Shown here: positions 36,793 to 48,040 of the stretch, piece after piece
Layout: the number at the start of each line of letters is the position of its first letter
Numbering within the stretch: the first letter of the stretch is position 1
From: Rosa chinensis
Lineage: Eukaryota; Streptophyta; Magnoliopsida; Rosales; Rosaceae
Direction of reading: 5' to 3'
DNA: 64,000 bases
Assembly: GCF_002994745.2 (NCBI RefSeq)
Contig: NC_037091.1
Span: forward strand, 54,917,612-54,981,611
Notes under the pieces: model-generated
What the model was told of the DNA's origin: nothing
What the model saw: only the letters and a program-made list of their open reading frames with translations
Databases searched by the model: none
Translations under genes and position numbers: made by a program

Positions 36793-39700
36793 TTACTGCT
36801 TAGAGCATATCCCGAGTGCATTTGTCAACATTTCAAACCTAGCAGTGTCAAGAGGCTTAGTGAATAGATCAGCAAGTTGACTCTCAGTGGGCATAAAGCT
36901 TAATTCAAGAATGTTTTGCTCAACCAAATCCCTAATGAAATGATATCGAAGATCAATGTGTTTTGTTCGAGAATGTTGAACATGATTCTTTGTGATGTTA
37001 ATAGCACTTGTATTATCACAGAAGATAGACAACTTACCTTGAGAAATACCATAATCATGAAGCATTTGTTTCATCCACAGCATTTGTGTGCAACAACTCC
37101 CAGCAGCAACATATTCAGCTTCTGCAGTAGAGAGGGAAATGCAATTTTGTTTCTTGCTATGCCAAGCTATAAGATTGTTGCCAATAAAGAAACAGCCTCC
37201 AGAAGTGCTTTTTCTATCCTTAAGGTTGCCTCCCCAGTCAGCATCAGAGTACCCTGCAATTTCCACGTTAGTATCGAAGGTATAGAAAATACCACAGTTA
37301 ACTGTACCTGAAATATATCGAATGATTCTTTTGACAACTGTTAAGTGGGATTCTTTGGGATTTGCTTGAAAGCGAGCACATACTCCCACACTGTAGGAAA
37401 TATCAGGTCGACTAGCAGTGAGATACAGTAAACTCCCAATCATGCTACGAAAGAGTGTCGGATCCACTGATTTTCCTTCCTGGTCTTCATGCAGCTTAGT
37501 AGTGGTACTCATGGGATTGCTCACTGTCTTATTAGATTCGAGACCAAATTTCTTGATCAAATTTTCAGCGTATTTGGTTTGAGAGAGAAACAGTCCTGTA
37601 TTCATCTGCCTTACTTGCAATCCAAGAAAGAAGGTTAGTTCATCACACATACTCATTTCAAATTCACTTTCCATGACGGATTGAAATTCTTTCACAGATA
37701 TTTGGATGTGGAACCGAAAACAATATCATCAATATACACTTGGGCAATGATAATATCATTTTTAGTTCGTTTGACAAACAATGTTTTGTCAATGGAGCCT
37801 CTAGTATACCTTTTTTCCACAAGATGTGTAGAAAGCCTCTCATACCAGGCTCTAAGAGCCTGCTTCAGACCATACAGGGCTTTCTTGAGCCGGTAGACAT
37901 GATCTAAGTTATGTGGATCTTTGAAACCCGGAGGTTGTTCCACATAAACTTCTTCCTGAAGGATCCCATTCAAAAAGGCAGTTTTGACATCCATTTGAAA
38001 TAAAGTGAACCTGAGATGACATGCTACAGAGAGAAGTAACCGAACTGATTCTAGTCTAGCTACAGGAGCAAAGGTCTCGTCAAAGTCAAGACCTTCAACC
38101 TGAGAATATCCCTGAGCAACTAGTCTGGTTTTGTTTCGAATCACATTCCCTTTTTCATCACTTTTGTTTCTGAAAATCCATTTGGTTCCCATGATATTGC
38201 AATTTCTAGGTCGAGGTACTAAATACCACACATCATTCCTAGTAAACTGATTTAGCTCATCCTGCATAGCACTAATCCAGTTATCATCCAACAAAGCGTC
38301 CTTAATATTCTTTGGTTCAATAATGGACACAAAACCAAAATGAGAGATAATATTCATGCTTAGCAGATTTTTGGTAACAAAAGATAGTAACACATTCTCT
38401 TGACTTACCTCGGAGGGGTTTACCTGTGCTGTAGCTTTTCTCCTGGTGGTTGTTCCATCTGTTAGATTTCCAATGATATCTTGACTGGAGTGGTCCTTTT
38501 GAACTTGCTTGAACCCTCTCCTTAGATTTGGAGCTGGTTCGAAAATGCTGTCAGGGATTTCTTCTCCTTCTTTCGCAGTTGGATGTTCTGTGTTCAGAGG
38601 TTGTGTAACAGAAGAGGGAGATGGATCTGCAAATGGTTCTTCCTGTTTCACACATTGATAATCAATAGAGACATTAATAGATTCCATAACAATTCGAGTT
38701 CTTTTATTGTAAACTCTATAAGCTCTACTGTTCGGAGAATATCCTAAGAACACGCCATCATCACTTCTAGCATCAAATTTACCGATGTGTTCTCTATCTC
38801 GTAAAATGTAGCAAGGACTTCCAAAAATATGAAAGTATCCTACATTTGGTTTCTTACCTTTCCACAGCTCATATGCTGTTTGTTCAGTACCTGGTTTGAG
38901 AAGGACTCTATTCATTGTATAGCACGCGGTGCTGACAGCCTCAGCCCAAAAATTTATGCTGAGACTTGCAGCATGTAGCATTACTCGTGCCATGTCTAGC
39001 AATACCCTGTTTTTCCTTTCCACAATACCATTTTGCTGTGGAGTGATTGGAGCTGAGAATTCATGTGACACACCAAGCTCATGAAAATAGTTAGAAAACG
39101 CAGAGTTTTTAAATTCCGTACCATTATCTGACCTTACTCTCACTATACTGGTATTAGATGATTTCTTCTCAACAATCAATTTTTGACTCAAGTGTTTAAA
39201 AGACTCAAACGTTTCAGTCTTGTCTTTTAAGAAACTTACCCAAGTGTATCTCGAGAAATCATCTACAACTACTAGTATATAGCTCTTACCTCCAATACTT
39301 TCAGATTGAGCAGGTCCCATGAGGTCCATGTGTAACAGCTCCAATACTGTTGAGGTTGTGGTAGAATTTATCACTCTGTGAGGTGCCTTTGTTTGTTTTC
39401 CGATTTTGCATTCTCCACATATCTTGTCAGTTTTACCCCTTAAATTTGGCAAGCCTCTGACACATTGCTTGGAAGATAATTTCAGCAAGTCCTGATAGTT
39501 GACATGTCCTATCTTCCTGTGCCAAAGTTCAAAGGTCTCCTCTGTAGATTTTACAGACAAACAAGACTGCAAGCTGGAAGATTCATTAGCTTGAATATGA
39601 TAACAGTTATCAGTGGATCTCTTACCTCCCCTGATACCTTCTCCTTTCTGATTTAAGACCAAACATCTTTGTTTGTTAAACCACACGTCTTCATAGTCAT

Positions 39701-41882
39701 CAGCCAGGTGACTGACGCTAATCAGATTTGCAGTTAAGCCTTCAACGAATAAGACATTTTTAAGGTTAGGTATACCTGCAGTGTTTACTGTGCCTTGAGC
39801 TAGAATATTTGCCTTCCTTCCATCTCCAAACGTGACTGATCTAGTTGTGTTTTCATCCTCAAAGGATGTGAACCAAGATTTGTCTCCAGTCATGTATTTG
39901 GAGCAACCACTGTCAACATACCAGAAATCTCTTTGCTTGTCAGCTAATGCAGTCAAGGCTACCAAACAAGTTGCCTCAATGTGAGAGCCTTGTTGAGCTT
40001 TGCTTGCACATGCGAAAAGACATGTATCATTAGTTTCATAAGAACGAAGATAATTACTTTCATTTTTCTTGGTCCAGATCTTTTTCCTTCTTTCAGTTTG
40101 AAAGTCCTTCTTAGCAACAATTTCAGCTAGTCTGTTAATGAGTTCTTTTTGTTCTTTAAGCTCAAACTGTAGGGATTCAACCGTACATTTTTCTTGAGAG
40201 AACTGTGAGTTTGAAAGCCTTTCATTACACCTAGGTCTGATATGGCCTATCTTACCACAGTGATGACAAATAGGAACAAAAGTTCTAGAGTTTGCGTACC
40301 TATTTTGACCAGTGGGGAACTCTTGGTCAATTTTTACCTGACAGTTTGGATTTGGTTTGCCTTCCTTCACAATCTTGACATGATCATTAGTGGAGACTTC
40401 TTCTTTTTCTCCAGAATGTCTTGATGCTCTTACGAATTTGGTACTTTTGGAATTCTCTCCAGTGTATCCTAAACCACAAGTGTCAGGGAGAGCTTTTCCT
40501 GATCCGAGCAATTTTGACATGGAGTTGGAGTTGATATCAAACTTGGTGAATCTTTCTTGAGTCAATCTTAATTCATCTTGAAGGGACTCATTTTTGGCCG
40601 ACAATTCCAGGTTTAATGCTTGTTGTCCTTTAACATCCAGTTCTAGTAATTTGATCATGTTGAGGCACTCATCTTTTTCAATCTTCCATGCCAACAGCTC
40701 TTGGTCATCTTGTAAATCACTCACAAGTTTGCTTTTCTCTGATTTCCATGCAGATTGCGAAGATTCCAATAGACGCTCCACCTTTTCTTTTTCGGTTCTC
40801 AGAGATTCAACTTCTTTTTCCAAATTCAAGTTTCTAAGCAGAGTAGCCTTTGAGGCTTTGTAGAGTTGTCTGTAGCGGAGATTTGTTTCATCATCAGAGA
40901 AGGTCTCGTCACTGTCTGAATCAGGTAGAAGTGATGATACAAGAGCCAGATTTTCAACTTCTTGAGACTCATCATCACTCCAAGTTGAGAGAAGAGACTT
41001 GTTGTTGTTGTTTCCATGCTTCCTATTTCCACAGTCAGTAGAGATATGACCATAGCCACCACATTCATAACATTTTGGCTTTCCTGAGAGGTTTCCTTTG
41101 AAGCTTCCTTTTCCACTCTTGCTGTTGTAATCACCGCTGCTACTGCTTCCTCCATAAGAGTTTTTCCTAAGAGCATTGGGATTTCTAGTGGAGTTCTTGC
41201 TTTTGAGAATTTTTTTGAATTCCTTTGTTAGTAGAGCGAGATCTAGTGTTTCTTCTTCTTCTTCTGCTCCTTTTACGGCTTTGAAAGCAACTCCCTTATA
41301 TTTCTTCTCAGGTTTTAACCTCATCTCATAGGTTTTGAGATTGCCGATGAGCTCATCAAGTGGATATTCATCAATGTCAAAAGAGTCCTCTATTCTAGTG
41401 ACTTTTGAATGAAACTTTTCTGGCAAGGCTCTGAGAATTTTTTTGACAATCTTATCTTCATCGAAAGGTGCTCCCAGACTCCGACACTGACCGAAAATTT
41501 TAAGAATTCTACCATGGAAGTCATCAACGGTTTCATCATCTCCCATAGTCATAGTTTCAAATTCAAAGATCAGTGCTTGTAATTTCTGTGCACGTACCTT
41601 TTTATTCCCTTCATATGTAGTCTGTAGAAGGTCCCATGCCTGCTTGGCAGTATCGCAGTGACTTATCCTCAGTTTTTCCCGTTCAGATAGGGCAGTGAAG
41701 ATGCTATTCTTGGCCTTGAAATCTGCTTGCAGATCACGAACTTCTTCCTCAGTCCAGTCCTTCCTTGGTTTGGGATTTGCAATGGAAGAGCTTTCTCCTT
41801 TTGCTTTTACCATAGGTATAGTCCAGCCATTTTCTACAATATTCCATACATGTTCATCTTGAGCATAGAGATATGATTTCAT
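36793..41882 (-). pseudogene. Copia gag-pol polyprotein with one frame break
   Basis: The main frame (41882-37692, 1396 codons) covers: Gag; a CCHC knuckle ([14 protein letters not shown], about residues 268-281); a long coiled-coil stretch; a second knuckle ([14 protein letters not shown], about 538-551); protease (WYVDSGC, about 653); the HHCC region ([15 protein letters not shown]); integrase (HMDLMGP near 849, PQQNG near 946); and reverse transcriptase (DVKTAFLNG near 1296, YIDDIV near 1377). A TGA at 37692-37694 ends this frame shortly after the RT active site. The rest of RT and RNase H (SDADWGG, STAEAEYVA) continues in another frame (about 37695-36793). A one-base change in the last RT section explains it. 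All catalytic motifs are otherwise present. Confidence 0.9.
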
Positions 41883-42007
41883 GTATATCTTCCACTGAAT
41901 ATATTTTCACATCCACCATCGAACCATGGAGGACTATTTATAGATCCACCAGCAGCCCTATCACGTGAATGTTCCATCTTTCCTAGTATCACTAGACAGT
42001 TCTAGAA

Positions 42008-42024
42008 CCTGCTCTGATACCAAT
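42008..42024 (-). other. Primer-binding site (initiator tRNA-Met)
   Basis: Minus strand reads ATTGGTATCAGAGCAGG directly after the 5' LTR. TGGTATCAGAGC is complementary to the 3' end of plant initiator tRNA-Met, the usual Copia primer. Confidence 0.85.
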
Positions 42025-42920
42025 TGAAAACACCAGATGGAACACAATGATGGGAATAAATGACAATACTGAGTAATCAACCTATTCAAGTAAAACGAAC
42101 ACAAGTTTTTGCTGACGCAGTGTAAACCTCTCCACTGAGGAAACTTCACTGCGAGGCTGTTTACGTAGCCTACATGAAAGACAAATCCACTATGAGTAAA
42201 GAGAATACAATTACAAGTAGTGATATTGATCACAATCACTTTATTAGCACACAATGCTAACTTGTTTACAATTGCAGAAACTATTCTACACAAGTAGCCA
42301 CTGCTTTGTGTATTCTCTATACTATAGATCTCCCCCTCAGTTGCTTGGATCACAAACTCACTGATCTCACTGATTACAAATATGGCTCATGATATGTATG
42401 TAGTGAGAAATCAAACTATATAAATAACTGTTGAAGTTTTGACATGAAAACAATAGGTGAAGGCTAAGCAACACACAATGAAAAACAATTGTTTTTAGAG
42501 TCAAAAACCTAACTACAGAAAACTGTTTCGAAACCTTTTATAGAGGAGCAAAACTCCCCCTCAATCAAATCTCCTATTGCAACACCGACTAGGATGTAAA
42601 TGTAAAGGTTTTAAAACCAGTAAATAGTATTCCTTATTTTCATGCATATCCAATCTCGCAAGATAAAACACCTTAATGAAGATAAGCATATCAGATCATT
42701 TATCCGATATGCAAATCATGTATGAGTCCTACCTTAATTGCAAGATCAGTGAGGCGATCTTCCTTGATTGTCGCTGCAATATCTGATTCTGCAATCTTCT
42801 TCTTGTTCCCTTGGATCACCGTAAAAGAAGGAGAAGTATTCTCCTATTGTTCTGTAATCTTTGATCTCCCAGAGGTAATAGGAAAGTGTGTGTTGAATGG
42901 TATTGGCCCAAATACTTACA
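42025..42920 (-). repeat. Copia 5' LTR
   Basis: Same length as the 3' LTR. Visible differences include single-base changes near 42040, 42116, 42295 and 42552, plus a cluster at 42746-42831. The primer-binding site follows immediately in element orientation. Confidence 0.93.
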
Positions 42921-43097
42921 ATGTGTTAAATTATGAAGTAGACAATAACGTATATACATGTTTTATTCTATTCATTTCCAAAATGTCATATCATACCAGG
43001 TATATATATATATAAATCATTCTGGCCTCGCTCTGTAGAGACGATCGATAGAGCTCTTACAAGCATATAATGAAGAAGTTGCTCTCTCTCCTCCTAA

Positions 43098-43896
43098 GAG
43101 CAAGTTCACCCGTAGTCAAGAAAAGGTAAAGTCGAGAAGTCATGAATTCGACCAGTCAAGTTACTATTCACTGAACATGGGTTTCCACCCGTTTTTTTTC
43201 TTGACCAGTCAATACTGTTCGTGTATCACTGTTCATTTTCATTGTTTATTGATTGTTTTAACTGTTCATTTTATTGTTTTTATATGAAGAGGAGGAAGGT
43301 GTAACTATGAAATATAATTTTTTTGGTGTGAGATGTAAAATAAATAGTAGGTATTTATATAGAAATTTTTAGAAATTTTTATAATTTATTTTTGTTACCG
43401 TTTATTAACATTACATATATATATATATATATAGTACAAATATAATTGTTTGCCGTTGGATCCGGAAATTAATTGAAACCAAGGCCTGGGATTTCATGAC
43501 CGTTGGGATCATTTTCAAAGCCCTCCAATGGCTTTCTTCCACGTGGTCCTACTCTGGCCCATTCCATGTCGCTACTCGACAAGTGACTGAAGCAACGCGT
43601 GTGGGAGTTGCGGCGCCACGTGTCAAGCAACTGTCCTTCAATTCCGTTGCTGGCGCGTCTCCTTCTCCCCTCATTTGCTGACGTCGCCATGTTTCCAGGC
43701 TGGGCCTTGCTGGCTTATTTCTTGCCTGGGCATGGATTTAGTCATGGCGATGACTAAATTCTTGGCTTCGTTCAAGAAAGCCAAGTTTTTGGCTGGTCAC
43801 AAACAAACCGCTGGAAACCAGATTTGCAAGTTCAAGGTCACCACCTCAGCAAGATCTAGCTCCTGACCGGTCAAAAACAAACCGGTGGACTTGCTC
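43098..43896. mobile_element. PIF/Harbinger-type MITE-like element
   Basis: Inverted ends GAGCAAGTTCACC and GAGCAAGTCCACC (complement) with a TAA duplication on both sides (43095-43097 and 43897-43899) fit Tourist/PIF-type insertion. It is 799 bp with no transposase. The interior includes a GC-rich block (about 43500-43860) unlike the AT-rich left part, possibly acquired sequence. Confidence 0.7.
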
Positions 43897-44114
43897 TAAT
43901 TGTCTCTCTCTTCCCTCAACTCCTAAAATCACAAGATGATGATTATGTTATTAGGCCACCTGCAGGCAGTCTAATATCCCCCCTAGCCTCATGATGGTTC
44001 TGACTCAGACCCTCAATAGGTAGTAATTTATGAGTACTTAATTAATTGAAGGTTAATTTGTATTTATGATCTTCTTCTAATATAAATATTTTTCTGGGGA
44101 ACATTGTGTTAATT

Positions 44115-44362
44115 AGGTGCATATTTCACTAGTGGGAAAAGATCAGATGAAAGTTTCATGGGTTACAGAGAACAATGATACCAAATCTATTATGGACTAT
44201 GGAAAGCAATCTAGAGAATTGCATTCAAAGGCTACTAGAGAATACACATGGTACGATTATCGTTCATATACTTCGGGGAAGATCCACCTTGTTACCATTG
44301 GACTTTGGAGCCTTCAACCACATACTTCTGTAAATGTGGAGGTTCTGGCCCAGAGGAATGCT
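44115..44362 (+). pseudogene. Purple acid phosphatase gene relic
   Basis: Following TTAATTAG, an acceptor-like site, the reading VHISLVGKDQMKVSWVTEN, then YGKQSRELHSKATREYTW and SGKIHLVTIG, is the N-terminal fibronectin-like part of plant purple acid phosphatases (PAP18-22 type). A three-codon insertion-like LWS interrupts LQP. The conserved CGGSGPE segment at about 44335-44355 is in a different frame, followed by a stop. The metal-binding catalytic exons are absent. It is an isolated, decayed exon fragment. Confidence 0.75.
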
Positions 44363-44546
44363 AACAACATTCCCCATCTACATTTCCTTTCTACGGTTCT
44401 ACCTTTCCCACTTATTAACCGCCATGTGTTCTCTTATTTCACTCAAAACCATAATATTAATATTGTCAAAGCTGACTTTCATTTCTTCCAAATATGCCCC
44501 TAATTATTACTTATCAACAACCTTCTCTCTATTTAAATTCCTCTCT

Positions 44547-44632
44547 ACTTATGTACGAAGTCATGGGTTCAAGTCACCATAGGGGCATGAGTGAAACCCT
44601 TTGATCATCTTTTAAAGAAAAGAAGAAAAAAA
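44547..44632 (+). mobile_element. SINE-like insert (5'-truncated)
   Basis: An 86-bp body with a pol III box B-like GGTTCAAGTC and an A-rich tail is flanked by a perfect 12-bp direct repeat AAATTCCTCTCT (44535-44546 and 44633-44644). Box A is not evident, so the copy looks truncated. The right repeat runs into a CT tract, so part of the match could be chance. Confidence 0.5.
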
Positions 44633-45069
44633 AAATTCCTCTCTCTCTCTCTAGTGAGTAATTCTCCTCATTGGCTTCTTTATTCTATTGGTTCAATACA
44701 AATCCCCAATTCTGATCATATCAATTAACAAACCATTATTGATTGAAGGAGATTGATGACCTATTATTCAAACTCTGATTCAATTCTGGAATAAATTCAG
44801 TTTACCCCCCTAAACTTTGGGCATAAAATCAGTTTGGTCCTTAAACTGTTTTTTTAATCAGACGGTCCTTAAATTTTTTTTTTTAATCAGACCAGTCCTT
44901 TTACTCTCAAACAACATCACCCGAGTTCAAATTTTGAATCTGGGTCCAAAAATGACGTCACTTGCTGAGTTGGAGCCGACATGGGGGCTCACACTTTAGC
45001 TTTTTAAACCCTGAAGGAGGGCAGAAAGGACATTTCTAATTTAATATAATTTCTACATTTTTTTTCTCT

Positions 45070-45116
<47 letters not shown>

Positions 45117-45120
45117 TTCT

Positions 45121-45860
45121 CTATGTCGGCGTTTCACCTTCACATTATTCCTACGATGGCGCCATTGAAGTCGTCCTCGAACAGCTCCAGCTTCAACCCC
45201 GTAATTTCTCCTCCTTCAATCTTTTCAATCTTCAATCTTTTCCATTTGTTAACAGAATTTGTATGTTTGGATATGGCAGATCACGAAAGAGACGCCGTCG
45301 ACCCGGAAGGAAGATCCGACCAGAACTTTGTCCTTCGACCACCTCCAACCGGCCCACCGACACCATTTTCTTTGTCTCAATGTCGCCATGATTTGGGTTT
45401 CTAGGCTCTGAAGCCCAGACATGAGAGATGACCACCACCGCCTCTGCCTCCTTCAAATTCAACCTCACCTTATTGATTTCGTGATCGATTCTCAAAGGCA
45501 GAGTGGGGGCTTTGATTTCAAACAGAGAGAGAAAGGAGAAACCAGAATCGTTTTGGCAGGTGGGGCTTACTTGTAAATGTCCGGCAACAGCCCCGTCAGC
45601 GATTGGCAGAGGGAGCGACAACAACGTGAGCGTGGTAGTGGTTGCGGCAACGCGACTGTTGTAGAAGAGGAAACTAGACGAGTATGGCGGCCTCTCGACG
45701 TTCTCGGACGACGCTATCGTTTCTGACCTAGTCCACGTTTGAATGAGGAAGGACGAGCCCAAAGCCGTTGATTCGTCCTCCAACGGCACAGCGGTGACGT
45801 AGCCTCAGTCATCCCACCTCAATTCCAATTCGAGAGTCTCCGCTGCCATCCGATCGGCCT
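45121..45860. pseudogene. Gene-like cargo of MULE copy 2
   Basis: On the plus strand, MAPLKSSSNSSSFNP is followed by a GTAATT donor-like site and, near 45280, a GGCAG acceptor-like site, suggesting captured exon-intron sequence. The minus strand also has an open frame of 185 codons (45232-45789). It is higher in GC than the arms. Neither strand gives a family I recognise, so the true orientation is uncertain. Confidence 0.35.
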
Positions 45861-45885
45861 CCTCGGTGGTTGCCGATATAGAGAA

Positions 45886-45888
<3 letters not shown>

Positions 45889-45975
<87 letters not shown>
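45889..45975. repeat. (GA)n microsatellite in MULE copy 2
   Basis: A GA run of about 87 bp, mirrored by a shorter CT run at about 45076-45113, so the two form an inverted pair around the cargo. Confidence 0.9.
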
Positions 45976-45980
<5 letters not shown>

Positions 45981-46226
45981 AGAGAGAGAAAAAAAAATTT
46001 AATTAGAAATGTCCATTCTACCATTCTTCAGGATTTAAAAAACTGAAGTATGGGCCCACATGTCGGCTCCAACTTAGCAAGTGACGTCATTTTTGGATCC
46101 GGATTCATAATTTGGACTCGGGTGATGTTGTTTGAGAGTAAAAGGACCAGTCTGATTAAAAAAAAAAAATTAAGGATCAGATTGATTTTAGGCCCAAAGT
46201 TTAGGGGGATAAACTGAATTTTTTCC

Positions 46227-47039
46227 TTCAATTTTTATAAAACCTTAGAATCTAATACAAACTACATATGATTTGACTATTTGAGTATAAATAATGTAGA
46301 GACAATAATGAAGGTTGCTGGGTTTCGATCATTATTTCTTTTTTTTTTTCGTTTTGTTTTTCCTTGGAAAAGAATGGTTTTTCCTTTCAAAAAAAAAAAA
46401 AAAGGTTTCTAGGATCTGAATGGGTGACTTTTGTATTTTACTATGTTATGAGCGTGGAAAATTTCATTAATATTGGCGTGGAAATTACTATACAATTGAA
46501 CCCAGAAGTCATTTGATCTTGGTAATTCATTATATTGTGGCAATATTTTTTTTCTGTTTGGGAGTGAAATTTTTTTTCCTAATCCAGGCTATGCAATTGT
46601 TTCCTGAAGGTTGATATTGAATTGAACCAAAGAAGATTCATACAAAGAGAAGGAGGAAAGGAAGATGAAGTGGAAAGGACCAATAGAAATCGTTCACAGA
46701 GAGAATGATAAAGTAAAAGAATCTAAATGAAAAAATAATAATAATAAGAAATAGGTGTTTGTGCAATAATTATGGATAGATTCGGAAAATAAAAAAGTTA
46801 TTTTGTAAAACATTAATGTTATGGTTTTGAGTGAAACAAGAGAACACATGACAGTTAATAAATGGAAAAGGTAGAAAGGGAAGGTGGATGGGAAAGAATA
46901 CTAGCATTCCTCTCTGGCAGGAAGTTCTCCTTCAGGACACCCCCGCAAACACTTCCCATCGGATTTGTAGTAATCGGTAATTAAGTTTCTTCTAATTTTA
47001 TGACTAGTTTGATTCATATATATATATCTATATCTATAC
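46227..47039. other. Intergenic, no gene seen
   Basis: AT-rich with several poly(A/T) runs. No coding or RNA gene recognised. Confidence 0.5.
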
Positions 47040-48040
47040 TATTATTAGGGTTAAATACTGTTTAGTCCCTGAATTTTTGCTGAAAAAACACTTCAGTCCC
47101 TCGCCTTTTAATTTGACACGTTTACTCCTTGTTCTTTTAGTTTTACACCCAATAGGTCCATTCCGTTATATTCCGTTAAATTGTGCCTTAACTTCCTATT
47201 TTAAGGATAAAATTACTATCATAGTCCTGACTTTATCTTTCTTTAATTTGTTTAATTGTTTTTATTCTTCTCTTTTATTTATTTTTTGTTTCTTTAATTG
47301 TTTTTATTCTTTTTTTTTTTTCCTTCTAATTCATACCAATAAAATTACTATTTTTTTAAATTGTTTTTATTCTTCTCTTTAATTATTTTAATTATTTTTA
47401 TTCTTCACTTTAATTTGACACGTTTACTCCTTGTTTCTTCTATTATGACTAATTTTATGGGGTGTTTGGGTGAGCCGCAGAAGAAATTAATTTATTGCTT
47501 GAGGCCAATAAAACTAGTCATAACTTTTAATATGACTTTTATTAATTTTATTAATTGTTTTTATTCTGTTGTTCATAAGGATACAATTTCTCAATTTCAA
47601 GCCTTCTAAGCTAGCACAAGAAAGAAAATCCGTTTGATGCATAAACCCTAAGCGGCGCACCTACCTTCGTTGCCGCCACCAAACTGCCGGCGTGGTTTTA
47701 CACTGGCCCTAAGCATGTTGCATGGCAACATTCTCTAATGGAATTGTCAAGGTATTGTTAACTTCGAATCGCAGCGGGCTCTCATTGATATTGTACAGGC
47801 TCGAAAACCTAGTCTCATCTTCCTATTTGAGACCTTAGCGCAAAAAGAGCATATCAACGCCCTCACACGCAGGCTAGGGTTTTTGGATAACATTTTCTTC
47901 CCACAGGAGAGGGATTCATAGGGTGTTGCACTATTGTGGAATACTGATACTCATGCAACCTTTCGATCTTGTTCCCCAAACCATATTGATGTGATTATAG
48001 GTAAACCAGAAGAAGCCCATAAGTAGCATTTTACTGGTAT

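Larger units (their letters stand above)
32934..42920 (-). mobile_element. Ty1/Copia LTR retrotransposon, full length, recent
   Basis: A 9,987-bp element read on the minus strand. The two 896-bp LTRs (32934-33829 and 42025-42920) differ at only about ten visible positions. A perfect 5-bp duplication ATGTG flanks it (32929-32933 and 42921-42925). Next to the upstream LTR is TGGTATCAGAGC, the usual primer-binding site for initiator tRNA-Met. Next to the downstream LTR is the purine tract AAAGGGGGAGA. Gag-pol occupies 36793-41882, and an extra ORF, duplicated in tandem, lies between pol and the 3' LTR. The size, two zinc knuckles and extra 3' ORF recall the SIRE/Maximus lineage; this is an inference. 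It is the youngest large insertion in the window by LTR similarity. Confidence 0.95.
44788..46226. mobile_element. Mutator-like element, second copy of the family at 3519-6792
   Basis: Ends GGAATAAATTCAGTTTA and the complement GGAAAAAATTCAGTTTA, with inverted arms of about 250 bp. A 9-bp duplication with one mismatch (TTCAATTCT at 44779-44787, TTCAATTTT at 46227-46235) flanks it. The arms match the 3.5-kb element through the shared GACGTCA..TGCTGAGTTGGAG and AAATGTC-type segments. The interior (about 45120-45860) is different from that of the first copy and lies between a CT tract (about 45076-45113) and a GA tract (about 45889-45975). Confidence 0.85.

Noticed and set aside
40594..41176. Short ORFs on both strands inside the Copia gag region
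   Set aside because: Out-of-frame shadows of the long polyprotein frame.
43469..43690. Overlapping ORFs in the Harbinger-type element
   Set aside because: No transposase or host motif; probably random frames in a GC-richer block.
45809..46024. ORF of serine-leucine repeats
   Set aside because: Translation of the GA tract in MULE copy 2.
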